From NCBI GenBank assembly GCA_022579005.1, contig MU401829.1, positions 1 through 25,016 of the forward strand: a DNA stretch of 25,016 bases. Reading direction: 5' to 3'. Below, in pieces: positions 9,078 to 19,599 of the stretch. Position 1 is the first letter of the stretch. Each line of letters starts with the position of its first letter. The notes under the pieces were generated by a model. The model ran no database searches and was not told the DNA's origin. It saw only the letters and a list, made by a program, of their open reading frames with translations. This DNA is from Poronia punctata (Eukaryota > Ascomycota > Sordariomycetes > Xylariales > Xylariaceae). The position numbers were made by a program, and so were the translations under genes.

Positions 9078-12000
9078 ATTATTTGTTTATATTATAATAA
9101 TCCTAAATTTGTTATATTTACTTTTTATAAATAGTAAATAAAAGTTATAAGTTAAAGTTACTATTTTAAAATAATTTTAGTTATATTTATAATAAGTTTA
9201 AAGCTAATATAAACTAAATTTAGCTAAACTATAAAAAAGCAAAATAATTAATAAATAGTACTTTTAAAGTACTGTTTTTTAAGTTTAATAAGCAAACATA
9301 TATATATAATATAAAAAGGCGTTTTTTAATTATATATATACTTATATAATATTTTTTTAGCTTACTATAAGCGTTATAGCTTTAAATTAAAAATAAAGCA
9401 AGTATAAGTATAATTTATTAACTTATTTATTAAATAGTAAAAGCTTAGTATAAAATAGTCCTTTTTTATAATTATTATAGCTTTAAACTACTAATTATAA
9501 TTCCTTATAAAGCCAGGTTGTCTTGCTTTTAATTTTATATACTATATAAAACAAAAATAGCTTAATATTTAAATATATTTTAAGGTTAAAATAAATAAAT
9601 TTAAATAATTCTATGTTTTAAAGGTTATTAATCTTTAAAGGGTTAGATCTTTTAAAAGGTAAACTAAAAGTAAAGATAATACTTTATTTTTTAGCATTAA
9701 TAATAATTAAGGATTTGCTTTTCTTTTTATATTTAAGTACGTTTTTAGTACTACTATGTACTTAAATTATATTATTAAAAAGTATTATAATATTATAACT
9801 ATTGTTTTTTTTTTTTAGTTTTTTATAAAAGTAATAAATAACTACTAAAGTAGTAAAAGGTTATAAGTTTTTTATTTTTGCTAAAAGTATATTTTATTTT
9901 ACTTTTGCTTTATAGTTAGTTTAATTTATATTTACTAAAAATTTGTTTAGATAATAATATAGTTTTATTTAAGTATAATAAAACTTTATTAATTTATTAA
10001 CTATGTTATTAATAATATTTTTACTTTTAATTGCTTAAACATTAAAAAGACTATTTTATTTTTGCTTTTTCTGCTAAATAAAAAGTTTACTTTATAAAGG
10101 AAAGGTAAAACTAAAAAGTAAATCAAAGCTATTTTAAATATTAAGCGTATATAATACGTTTGCTTTTGCTTATTTATTTTAAATAGCTTTTATAGCTTTT
10201 TAATAGCTTTTATACGCTATATAATTTTAGGTAATAGTAGTAAATTATAGTTAATTTGCAAATAAGGACTAAATACTAATAAAGTAAGTATAAATTTATT
10301 AGGTCTTGCTTTATTTTTAAAAGCTTTCATTGCTATTTATAAAATTAATTTGTTATTGTTTTAATAGCTAATCTTTTTTAATAATATTAAAAATATAGCA
10401 TAAAAAAGCATACGTATGTCTAATTTTCCTAAGTGCATAATATGCTTTAGTAAGCATTTTTTTATATATAATTTTTATAATTTTAGTACTAGTTTAAAAC
10501 TTTTTTAAAGTAAAGTTAGTATTAAGGTTATAATCTATATAATTAAGCAATTTTTAATAAACGTTAATTTAGTACTTATAAAGTACATTTTATACTTTAT
10601 ATGCTTTTATTGTTTAAATAAAAGTTGAAGCTTAAAATAACGTAGGTAAATTAATAATATAAAAAACTTGTTTTTTATTAATTTAAATAACGTTAATAAT
10701 AACTTTATAGTTAACTTTATAGTTATTTTTAAAGTAAATTTAAAGCGTTTTAGCGCTAAGTTATATATTTGATAATAATAGCAAAGTTTTTAAATCTTTT
10801 TTTAAAATAAAATAATTAACTTTATAACGTATTATAGTTAATATTTGCTTTAATTTTGCTGCTTTAAACTATTTAAATTGTTTATAAAGCTAGTATAACT
10901 TAGTTTTAATAAAATATATAGTTATTTTACTAAAGTGCAAATTAAAAAACAAATGTTTTTATTTATAAATAACTAGTATTATATTGCTATTGCTTTAAAT
11001 AATAATATTTTTAATATTGTCAAAATAAGTACTAATATAGTTAGCGTTTTATAGCAAAAATAAAAAAAAAGTAGGCGTATTTAAAACGTAATACGTAGTT
11101 ATTTTATAAAGGTTTTATATTTAAATTATGCTAATATATTTAATAATATTGCTATTACTAAATTTAATATAAACTTTGCCTAGTTTTTATATTATATTTG
11201 CTTTTAAATTTAAGCGTAAATATGCTTTTATTTATGCTTTTTTAAGTATTAAATAGTTAAATGCACTTATATTTTATAATTTGCTTTAGTATTTTACTTT
11301 ATATAAATCTTTTAAAATAAATTAATTTACTACCGTTTTAGCTTCAAATTGCTATATATTTTTGCTTATAATATAATATATATATATAGCGTTTATTAAA
11401 AATTAAGTAAATCTTTTTATTGTTTTTTTGTTAATTTTGTTTTAATTTATATTTAAATTAAAAACGAGTTTAAAAATATTTTTTAACTTTATTAAATATT
11501 AAGTTTTTTTAATACTTAGTTTATAGCTATTAGATGTTTTAAAAGTGCTAAAAATTAATGTTTTGCTTTGCATTGTTTTTTAATTAAATAATTAGTTAAA
11601 AAACATTTACTTTTTTTATATATAAAATACTTATATTTTTGCTGTAATAAGTTTAATTTAAATCTAGATTATAAGTAATGTAGTATTAAATTGTTTTTAT
11701 TATAATTAGAATTACTATATTTATAATTTATATAAAATATAGTGCTGCTTTTGCTATTATTTACTACTTAAAAATATGCTTAAAAGTTAAAGAATAAATT
11801 TTTAAACGTTAGCTTTTAATAAATAAGTGCTATATTAAACTTAAATATATTTTTATATACGTATATTACGTTTATTACTAAGTAAATTTTATTTTAATAT
11901 ATAGCGCTAATTGCTTGCTAAGCTTTAATAATCTTATTAATAATAAACTTAATAGCTTTTATAAAAGTTTTGTTTAGGTTTTGTTTATAAATATTTTAGT

Positions 12001-13081
12001 ATATAATTATAATTTAATTAATAAAGTATTAAAATTGATTTATAGTGTTGTTAAAGAGCAAATCTAACTTAAAATATATTTTTTTATAACTTATTAAAAC
12101 TAATTTCCTATATAAAATATTGCTTAGCGTAATTGTTTAGTATTATTAAAAATATAGCAGTATATATTAATAAGAATTTGTGATTTATTATATAATAAGT
12201 TATAAGGCTTGCTTATATAATTTTAGTTTTTTTGCTATATCTTTATAAATATAGCAATTTTATTAAAAGAATTAAAAAAGTTGTTTATTAAACGTATTAA
12301 AAGTAAATTATAAAGCAAAATATAATTGAATTTTTAAAAATTTAAAAACAAAGTTAAAACGTTTTTATATTTAATAGCTAAAGTAAAAGCGGCTTGTTAT
12401 TAAAGCATAACTAGCTTGCTAGTAAAGAAAGGATTTATTTTTATAAAAGCTAAAAAGTATATAAAGTATATATAGCCTAAGTAGCTTATAATATTTAAAA
12501 GGTTAAAAAGGTTAAAAAGTAAGTTAAGTGCTTTAAAAGGCTTAAAAAGCTTATAAAGCGTAAAAAACCTAAGCTTTTTAGTTAGCTACTAGTACTTTAA
12601 AATATGCTTTAAGTTTAAGCATATTTTAGCTTATAATCTTTTTTTTAATAAATAAAAGCCTTAAACTAAGTTTTTATTTTTTACCTAAAAATATATAAAG
12701 AAAGTACTAAGCCTTGCTAATTATTATATTACTATTTATAATAGTAAGCAACTTATTATTTATTAAAGTATAGCTTTAAATTAAGCTATAGTTAATGCTT
12801 TTTTACTATAGTACTAGTAATAATAAATATTAAACTATATATATTATAAAGTTAATATCTTTTTATATTTAGTGCTTAAAGTTTTTTTAAAATACTTAGA
12901 AAAAGTTTTTACTATAAAAAAGTATATATAAGTACTTAGTTATTTTATATAAAACATAAGTGTTTACTTTATTTTTTACTAATATTTTAAGGTTAAGTTT
13001 TTTAATACCTTATTAATTAAAAATAATATGCTTTTTTAAAAAATAAATAGCTATGCTTGTTTTTTAAAAAGTTTTAACTTA
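9078..13081 (-). pseudogene. Copia-like gag-pol remnant of the older copy (gag to reverse transcriptase)
   Basis: On the minus strand, the integrase core reads IYFKNNYKVNYKVIINVI, a stop, INKKQVFYIINLPTLF and a stop at about 10760-10620. It is followed by ASTFI, a stop, TIKAYKV, a stop, NVLYKY, a stop. The series of near-regular aromatic and hydrophobic positions matches the fungal copia integrase core through its ACW-type block, with stops at Gln and Trp positions. The reverse transcriptase region lies at about 9100-9900 and its end moved to 2999 through the nested insertion. The gag part (about 11000-13081) shows no motif I can name. Confidence 0.7.
10560..10790 (-). pseudogene. Copia-type integrase core remnant (older copy)
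   Basis: This is the counterpart of 5785-5995 and slightly better preserved: it keeps KKQVFYIINLPTLF without a stop after the KK pair. His and Asp of the family's LHIVD-type block read Tyr and Asn in both copies. Shared loss in both copies could mean that RIP hit the same CpA sites twice, or that the shared parent was already mutated. Confidence 0.7.
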
Positions 13082-13100
13082 GGGCGTGTTTAGTTTGTTG
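13082..13100 (+). repeat. Putative left terminal inverted repeat, Harbinger type
   Basis: GGGCGTGTTTAGTTTGTTG begins right after TTA (13079-13081), at the exact base where homology of the older copia copy with the nested copy ends. Its form fits PIF/Harbinger termini. Without the partner repeat it stays provisional. Confidence 0.5.
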
Positions 13101-13859
13101 TTTATTGCTTATTAAAGTAAGGAGAAGCAAAAAGTATAAACAGTGTGTTTAGTAAATTGCTTTTAACTTATTTCTACTTTTAGCATATTAAAATTTGTTT
13201 ATTTTTGCTTTTTTTATTTAGCTAATTAGGTATGATTATTTTGCTTTTATTTTTAGTATTTTTGTTAGCAACTTTTTATTGTTTACTTTTGCTTTTATAA
13301 CGTATTTTTACTTGTTTTAAACCTTTAGCGCAGTAAAAATAGTAAATATATATATATTAACTTTTAACTTAGCGTTTTTATGTTGTTGTTAGTGTTAAAA
13401 GCATAGAAATAGGTTAAATTTAGCAAAATTAACAGCTTTTATAAAAGGCACGCTGCTGCCTTGTTGCTAGTATAATTACTATTATAATAAGTAGCAATAT
13501 AAAGTATTTAAAGCATAGGATTTATATTAATAACTAGTTAGTAAAGCAATATTTGCAGTAGCTTTTTAACGCTAGTAATAAGTAATATTAAAAAGTATTT
13601 TAAATATAAAAATTAATATATAATACTTTAAAAAGTGGTTGTTAGCTAATATAAAGATTTAATAAAAGTTAAAGCTTATAGTTAATAAAAAATTGCTTAT
13701 TTCTTTTTTTAGCTGCTTAAAGCATTACTATTTACATAGTTTTTAAAAAACTTAGCTATAGCAACTTTACTATTTATGCTACGTTTTATAAGGTCTTTTA
13801 AGTATTATTAGTGTTAGTAAAGGTTATAATTGCTATACTAATAATAGTTAAACTAAATT
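13101..13859. other. Harbinger element 5' part, no clear coding
   Basis: This stretch is A+T-rich but less mutated than the copia copies, with more TpG and GpC (for example GGCACGCTGCTGCC at 13447-13460). It would hold the start of the transposase and any second protein of the element. I could not follow the transposase frame upstream of about 13860. Confidence 0.4.
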
Positions 13860-14480
13860 TAAAAATAATAACAAATTTAAAGTTTTTTGTTTATTTTAAA
13901 AACGTTATTAAAGCTATTAATAGGTTGCACTTTAAAGTTAAAATTAATAGCAATAAAAAAACTTATAAAACTTAGAAAAACTATAAAAGGTTTATTTTAA
14001 CTAACGCTTTAGCTATATATAATTTAAAAAAATAATTTATATTTATATTAGCTAGTTAAAAAAAGTTTATAAATAATGCTAAGGTTTTTAATAATATAAT
14101 TAATTATAGTAAGTTAAAAATATTGTAAAAGGCCTTTTTGCTAGGTAACGCTAGCTTTGCTATAAAAAACGCGTATTAATACTATACTAAAGTATTTAAT
14201 ACTATTTTTAAAAGTTAGCTAAAAGTAGGCTAAAGCTTATAATAAAAAAAGATTATATAACTTATACTATAGCTAACTTTAAATTATTATTAAATAAGCA
14301 TTTAAGCAGCTTAAAAATATTTTTAAATGCTTTTAAGTAAAGGTATTATATAATATTAACAATTTTATTAAGCTTATTTATGCTATATGTGCTGTTTACA
14401 ACTTTATGCTTAACTATAGCAACTTTATTATTATAGATTTTATAAACTTATATAATTTAAAGCTATAAATAAATAATAAT
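13860..14480 (+). pseudogene. PIF/Harbinger DDE transposase remnant with all three catalytic positions altered
   Basis: One plus frame reads FFVYFKNVIKAINRLHFKV (about 13881-13937), then KNYKRFILTNALAIYNL (about 13972-14020), FIFILAS, a stop, KKFINNAKVFN, and AFLLGNASFAIKNAY (about 14132-14178). After a small frame change come IIIK, a stop, AFKQLKNIFKCF, a stop, and FIKLIYAICAVYNFMLN (to about 14415). These follow the DDE_Tnp_4 order of Harbinger transposases: AIDGTH, RNxKG, GSANDxxV, LxDAGY, the IERAFGxLK helix, and ALCAVHNF. The first Asp reads Asn at 13919-13921, the second reads Asn at 14147-14149 in the same frame, and the Glu reads Lys at 14292-14294. All are G to A changes. The enzyme cannot be active. 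Confidence 0.78.
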
Positions 14481-14610
14481 AGTAGCAATAGGTTTTTAAG
14501 GCTTAAAAAGGCTATCGGTGTTTATTTATAAACTTTAAATATAAAAAACTTAAAAGCTAACGTAATATAAAAAGTGTATATATAACTTATTATAAGGCAA
14601 AAAGGTTAAA

Positions 14611-14773
14611 ATAAGCAATTTTAGCAAAATAATAGCAATTTTAACAATTTTAGCAAAATAACAGCGATTTTAACAATTTTAGCAAAATAATAGAGATTTT
14701 AGCGTTTTTAGCTAAAAACAACTATTGATTTTAGCGTTTTTAGCGAAATAATAGCGATTTTAGCGATTTTAGC
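14611..14773. repeat. Minisatellite of about 30-base units (GATTTTAGC/AAAATAATAG)
   Basis: About five degenerate units in tandem combine CAATTTTAGCAAAATAATAG with GATTTTAGCGTTTTTAGC-like halves. Units differ by single bases (CAATT or CGATT, AGCAA or AGCGA). The array follows the Harbinger transposase and may be a subterminal repeat of that element. It keeps CG and GC sites better than the surroundings. Confidence 0.75.
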
Positions 14774-14995
14774 TTAAAAAAATGTTTTTAAGATTTAATA
14801 AAACAAGGTAAAGCATAAAAGCTAGCTAGAAAATAGCGTTATAACTATTTTTTATATATATTATATAAATAAAATCTTATTTTTATAGCAAAATGTATAT
14901 AATATTAATAGTATAATTTAAATAAGTATTTATATTATATTATAATATAGTATATTTTTTTAAAAAAAATTACTTTGCTACTTTACTAAATATAT

Positions 14996-15102
14996 TATTT
15001 TTACTACTATTTTTATTATTACTTTTATTAGTACTTTTATTAGCACTTTTACTATTACTTTTATTACTATTTTTATTGCTATTTTTATTGCTTTTTTTTT
15101 GT
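14996..15102 (-). repeat. Imperfect 12-base repeat encoding a Lys-Asn/Ser tetrapeptide tail
   Basis: On the minus strand this reads KNSNKNSNKSNSKSANKS, then TNKSNNKNSSKNN, without a stop for over 30 codons: a K-x-x-N/S pattern with a 12-base period. In the plus sense it is TTTTTATTGCTA-like units. It fits a basic C-terminal tail of the pogo-like protein. Replacement of Arg or Glu codons by Lys and of Asp or Gly codons by Asn or Ser would be expected from RIP. Confidence 0.6.
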
Positions 15103-16184
15103 TTTTAAAGCTATTTTAACTTTTTAGATTTTAAGACTTTTTTACTTAATAGCGCTATATTATATTTTTTTAATTTTTTTATAGCATTAATACTAATTTT
15201 TAAAAGCTGCTTTTTAAGCTTTACTATTAAGTTTTTTGCTAACCTCAGTATATAATAGTTATAATAAGAGGCTAGAATAGCTATAATAACTTTAAAGTAG
15301 TATTTTTTTATAGCAATATAATTAGCTATAGTATTAGCTTAGTTAAAAGTAAGGATTTTTTTATTTTAAGTGTTATATATTTTTTTAATGCTAACTTTAG
15401 CTTATAGCTATAGTGTTTAGTAGCTATCTTTTTAGCTTTAACTATTAATTTTGCTATTATATTAAAACTTTTATAAATTAGCGCGCTGCTAGTTTAGTTA
15501 GCTACTTTTTAAGCTTTTAAAGGCGTTTTTAAGTTAAATTTAATAATAAACTTTTATTTACTTTTTTATTTTATAAGCTTTATAATAGCTGCTTTAATAA
15601 GAGGTAATTTATTTTTTAAATTTTTAAATAGCTAATTTAAATTTAATATTATTTTGCTGTTGTTAATATTAAATCTTTAAAAATATAAATTAATTATAAG
15701 CTTTTTAGTAGCTTTTAACTTAGTTATAAAAACGCTTTTTATAAGTTTATAATGCTTTAAGGTTTAAAATTAAAAATAAGCTATATTTTTATAGCTTTAT
15801 TATTGCTATATAAGTATAATACTACTAAGTTTACTAGCAAATTAACTAATTTAAATATAATTAGCTTAAATATTGTTAGTAGCAGTTATTAAACTTAACT
15901 TTTTATTTTATTTAAATTTACTAGCATAATAAAGTTTAAGCTATATAGTAGCTTTTTTTAAAAGGTAAAAATATTTATTATAAACCTTTTTAATGTTTAT
16001 ATTCTTTTTAGCAGTATAGTGTTTTTTTAATAAGGCTATTAATGTAAAAAAGCTATTACTTTTTATTTTGCTAAATAAAGTATAATAGCTAGCACTTAGT
16101 TAGTTTTTAATATACTTTAAAAGAGCTACTATTAATGCTAGAGTCTAGTAGACGTAAGAGGTATTTAGTGTAGTAATAGCTTTA

Positions 16185-16231
16185 TATTAGCTAGGCTAGC
16201 TAAGCTGGCTAAAATAGCTAGGCTAGCTATT
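16185..16231. repeat. GCTAGGCTAGCTA short repeat cluster
   Basis: The word TAGCTAGGCTAGCTA occurs twice, around AGCTGGCTAAAA, in 47 bases. GCTAGC is palindromic, so the cluster can also fold. It stands out as a G+C-richer patch and may mark a tandem duplication within the decayed transposon. Confidence 0.5.
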
Positions 16232-16260
16232 AAAATAGTTAATAAACAAATATTTTATTG

Positions 16261-17400
16261 TAATAGGTATAAATGCAATAGCTTTTAATTTTTAACTGCT
16301 TATAATTACTTTAAAGGGCTTTATTTTATATATTTTAAATCTAATACTTTAACTTTTTTAACTTGCTATTATTTATAACTAGAAAACGCTAAATTTAGCT
16401 TTTAACAAATTTAGCTATTAATAATAGGTCTAAGCTATTAATAGTAGGCTTTTACTATTGTAAAAAATATTTATAAAGCGTTTAAGGGCTTTGTAAGGCA
16501 GTTACTTAACCTAGACCTTATTAAGGGTCTTTTAAGCTTTAGCTAAAAAATAGTTACTATTATTACTATATTATATAATTAATTAATTAACTTTAATAAG
16601 TAGTAAGAGCTGCTGCTTTTATATAATTTTTGTTTATTATTTTTTTATTATAAGTTTAAATATAAGTTAATTTTTTTTAGTTATATTAAAAAGCTTTTAA
16701 CGTTGTTAGTTATATATTTCTTTTTTGCAGTTTAGTAAGACTAGTAGGGTTTAAAACAAAGATAGTTTTAAGTTAAAACTTGCAAAAAAAAAAAAAAAAC
16801 TAAGATAATAAAAAGGCTATAAATATTTTAAGAAAAATTAATTTTTTTAAAACCTATAAACTTAAGACTATATATATAGATTTAAATAATTTGCTTTTTT
16901 ATTTTATTAGATTTTTAAAACTTATAATATATAAAATATTTATAAAAATTTAGTAAGTGTTAAGAAGTAAGACGTTTTTACTAGTTTTAAGCAATTTCTT
17001 TTTAAGTAAATTTATTAAAAAGCAATTATAGTTATTAGCTATAACGCAATTTAGTTTTAAAATAAGTAATTATAGTTGCTTTATTATAATGTTAAAAGTA
17101 AATTTATAAAAAAAAATAACTGCTTTAATAAATGTTCTTAGCAGCTTTAAGCAAAAGCTATATTTTTTAAGTTTAAAGCAAAAATAAAAGAATACTTAAT
17201 TTAGTTTTTAGTATTATTAGTACTTAATAAAAATTAAAAATAAAAAAATAACCTTTAAAATAGCTTAACTTTTAATTTTATTGTTAAGTTATTATTACTT
17301 TATAAAATAATATTAGTAAAATACTTAACTTTTAAAAGTACTTAAAAAAAGACTTATTAAAATATATTAAAAATATAATTATTTATATTTTTAAAACTAG
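16261..17400. other. No identifiable gene; includes an A16 run and a small hairpin
   Basis: No protein motif was recognised on either strand. The patch 16430-16560 is G+C-richer and contains an imperfect hairpin (AGACC at 16513-16517 with GGTCT at 16526-16530). A pure run of 16 A lies at 16784-16799. The sequence before it (16730-16783) keeps TGCAG and GGG words, so it is less mutated than the sequence after it. It may contain the unrecognised 5' end of the gag-pol element that follows. Confidence 0.4.
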
Positions 17401-18351
17401 CTTTTTTAAAAACTAAAGCTAAAAAAAGTTAAAATAAAAGTATTAATTAATATTTTGTTATAAGCTTTATAAAAATACTAAAAAATAGTATTAAAACTTT
17501 TTTACTAATAAATATTAAAACTAGTTTAGGTTGCAAACTAGCTTAATTACTTATTTTCTTTTTTAAGTAAAAAACTATAATCTAGGCTTTAAAGCTAAGG
17601 TTAACAACTTTAATAAAGCTTAAAATAAGACTTTTATAACCTATATTAGCTATATTTTAAATATTGCTTTATAAGCAAATAATAGCTAGCTAAAACGTTT
17701 TTAAAACTAAGTATTAAAAAATATATATAATAAAGGTTATATTAATAAAAAATAAATTTAAAAAAAGCATTAAATTGTTTTATTAAGCAAAAAAAAATAA
17801 AAAACTTTATAAAGCTTATAAATAATTGTTTATTTTAAAACGTAATTAATACTATTATTGCTTATGCTTTAAAACTAAGCAAAAAAAATAAGTTTTTTAA
17901 CTAAGTTAAATAATTTAAAAAATTAGCACTAAAAAATCTTTTTAAAACTAAACTTGCTAAAAAGTTAAAAGCTTTGTTTAGTAATGCTTTTTATTAAGTA
18001 GCTATTTTTACTTTTTTAAGCTAATATTTTTTACTTTAAAATAGCTAATATAAATTTTATAACTAAAACTTACTATGTTACTTTATATATTATTTAATAA
18101 GCTATTATAACTAACTTTATTATATATATTTAATAAATAAATATAAACTATATTAATAGCTAAAATATAAACTACTTATTTAAAGCTTTTAATAATAATA
18201 AAGTTTACTTTAGTAGTAAAGTTTATTATAATAGCTAAACTAGTTAAGTTTAAGTTAAAAATATTAAAATAATAACTATAAAACTATTATTACTTAACCT
18301 GCTTTAAAAAAATATACTAGTTATAATATAAATTATTATAAGCTATTTATA

Positions 18352-18393
18352 TATTATAATTATAAAATAAAAAGGCATTTTAGCTATAATTAT
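18352..18393 (+). pseudogene. Gag zinc knuckle with Cys-to-Tyr replacement at all three Cys positions
   Basis: The frame reads YYNYKIKRHFSYNY. Placing Tyr for Cys, the spacing is exactly C-x2-C-x4-H-x4-C, with His intact at 18376-18378 and an aromatic residue after it, as in CCHC knuckles. TGT or TGC to TAT or TAC is the change expected from RIP at TpG. The knuckle binds RNA in retroelement Gag; this one cannot bind zinc. Confidence 0.65.
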
Positions 18394-19229
18394 AATAAAG
18401 TACTAAAACTTTATAATAAAAAAGAAAAAATTTAAAAATTAGTAAAACAAAGCTAACTTTTATTAATAGATTTTAACTATTTTTTATTAGTTTAAGTAAG
18501 TTTAATTATTAGTATTTAGCTATGTTAATAGCTATAACTAGCAAACCTTTTTTTTTAAATAGCTTTAAGCAATATTAGCTAAATAGTAAATAAAAATAAA
18601 GCTAAATTTAATAATTTAAAACTATTTAACTAAAAAAAAGCAAAATTATTTAAAAGCTTAAAAAGTCTTTATTTTTTTATTACTTATTTAATAATAGTAC
18701 TAGCTTTAGTAAACTTAGAAAATATAGTATTAAGTTTACTTAATTATATTACTTTTTTAGTAAACAAAAAAATAGAAAATATATTATTTTAAAAGTAAGG
18801 TTTTAAACTATAAGCTAAAAAAAAAGCTTTATAATAATAAACTAAAAAGAAATTTAATTAAAAAGCTAATAAAAGCTAAAAAAGTAGTAGTAAAAAAAAA
18901 TATTGTTTTAATTTATATATTTAAAAACTAACAAAATTAGCAACTTAATATTGCTAAGATTTTATATAATACTTTTTTTTTAAATTACTTAAAAACAACT
19001 ATTAAATTAGTTACTAACTATATAAGCATAGCTATTAAAAGTAATAAAACTTGCATATAAAAACAAACTTAAAAAGTTAAAAAAATAAAAATAAAAAGTT
19101 ATTATTTAGCTATAGTTTAAGTAAACATATTAAGTATTAATACTAAAATTATTACTACTAAAGCTATAAACTAAGCTAAACTTAATAATAGCAAAACTTA
19201 CTTTAGCTATATTTTTAAAAATATTATAA

Positions 19230-19560
19230 AAACTATAGTTTATTATTATTTAGTAAATAAAAGTTTTTTATTAAAACTAGTTAGTTTTAAATATGCTTAT
19301 AAACATTTAATAAATTTAAAACTAATACTTAAACTTTTAGTTTTAAAAATAGCAAATAATAGTACTACTTTTATTTACTATTATATAATATTTTTATTTT
19401 ATATAAAAAAAATCTTATTAATAATTTAAGCATACGTTATTAAATATAACTAAACTTATAATTTATTACTAAAAGAAAATTAGTTAAAATAAAATTTTAT
19501 ACTAATTAACTTTATAAATAAGCAAATTACTATTAAAAGCTTAAAAGAATTTACTTTTAT
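19230..19560 (+). pseudogene. Retropepsin-like protease remnant
   Basis: About 19336-19430 reads LLVLKIANNSTTFIYYYIIF, then LFYIKKILLII, a stop, and AYVIKYN. Next, 19454-19525 reads TYNLLLKEN, a stop, LK, a stop, NFILINFINKQITIKSL. The order V.NG.....Y....LYI....L...AYV....YDLLLG..WL......I.....I.I matches the second half of gypsy-type aspartic proteases. Asp of YDLLLG reads Asn. The active-site DSGA block should lie near 19240-19270 but is not readable there. It continues the gag remnant upstream. Confidence 0.55.
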
Positions 19561-19599
19561 AATAGTAATATATAATATAACTAAAGTTAATTAAAATTA

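Larger units (their letters stand above)
9073..13081 (-). mobile_element. Older copia copy, right fragment (5' part)
   Basis: This aligns with 4345 to about 8285 of the nested element over 4 kb, with many transitions and small gaps, and continues the fragment at 2369-2999. It stops at 13081, where a Harbinger-like terminus starts. The last 450 bases of the 5' internal region and the 5' LTR of this copy were not found further right. Either the Harbinger insertion displaced them beyond recognition or they were deleted. Confidence 0.88.
13082..14780 (+). mobile_element. PIF/Harbinger-like DNA transposon remnant
   Basis: The left end is set by the point where the copia alignment stops, at TTA followed by GGGCGTGTTTAGTTTGTTG. 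A G-rich GGG..TGTTTGGTT-like terminus after TTA is typical of PIF/Harbinger elements, which duplicate TTA or TAA on insertion; here TGG reads TAG. A second partial copy of the subterminal word GTGTTTAGT plus ATTGCTT lies at about 13145-13170. A Harbinger transposase remnant follows. The matching right terminus was not found, so the right limit given here is a guess placed after the minisatellite. Confidence 0.6.
14990..16260 (-). pseudogene. Pogo/Fot1-like transposase remnant, mainly C-terminal half
   Basis: Reading leftwards, about 15775-15700 gives NIAYF, stop, F, stop, TLKHYKLIK, resembling the DVxxFQPLKHYH block that ends the DDE domain of fungal pogo-type transposases. Next, about 15545-15400 gives TPLKA, a gap, SSALIYKSFNIIAKLIVKAK, then KIATKHYSYKLKLALKKYITL, like the coiled C-terminal segment (..KAAE.A...LL..E...LR) of these proteins. 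ILTFN, stop, ANTIA near 15340 recalls their ILTVEEA block. A Lys/Asn/Ser-rich tail follows at 15100-14996. Upstream (about 16200-16000) may be the N-terminal helix-turn-helix, but the distance to the DDE end is too short, which suggests an internal deletion. Catalytic Asp residues were not located. Confidence 0.45.

Noticed and set aside
14611..14773. CRISPR-like array
   Set aside because: The units are degenerate tandem repeats without unique spacers of fixed length, and the context is eukaryotic transposon DNA.
15351..15385. Continuation of the older copia copy (AAGGATTTTTTTATTTTAAG resembles 8294-8320)
   Set aside because: The similarity covers one low-complexity stretch and does not continue on either side, while true copia homology here runs for hundreds of bases.
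16140..16170. Another LTR start (GAGTCTAGTAGACG resembles TTAGTCTAGCTAG)
   Set aside because: Only about seven bases agree, and the following sequence does not match any of the three LTRs.
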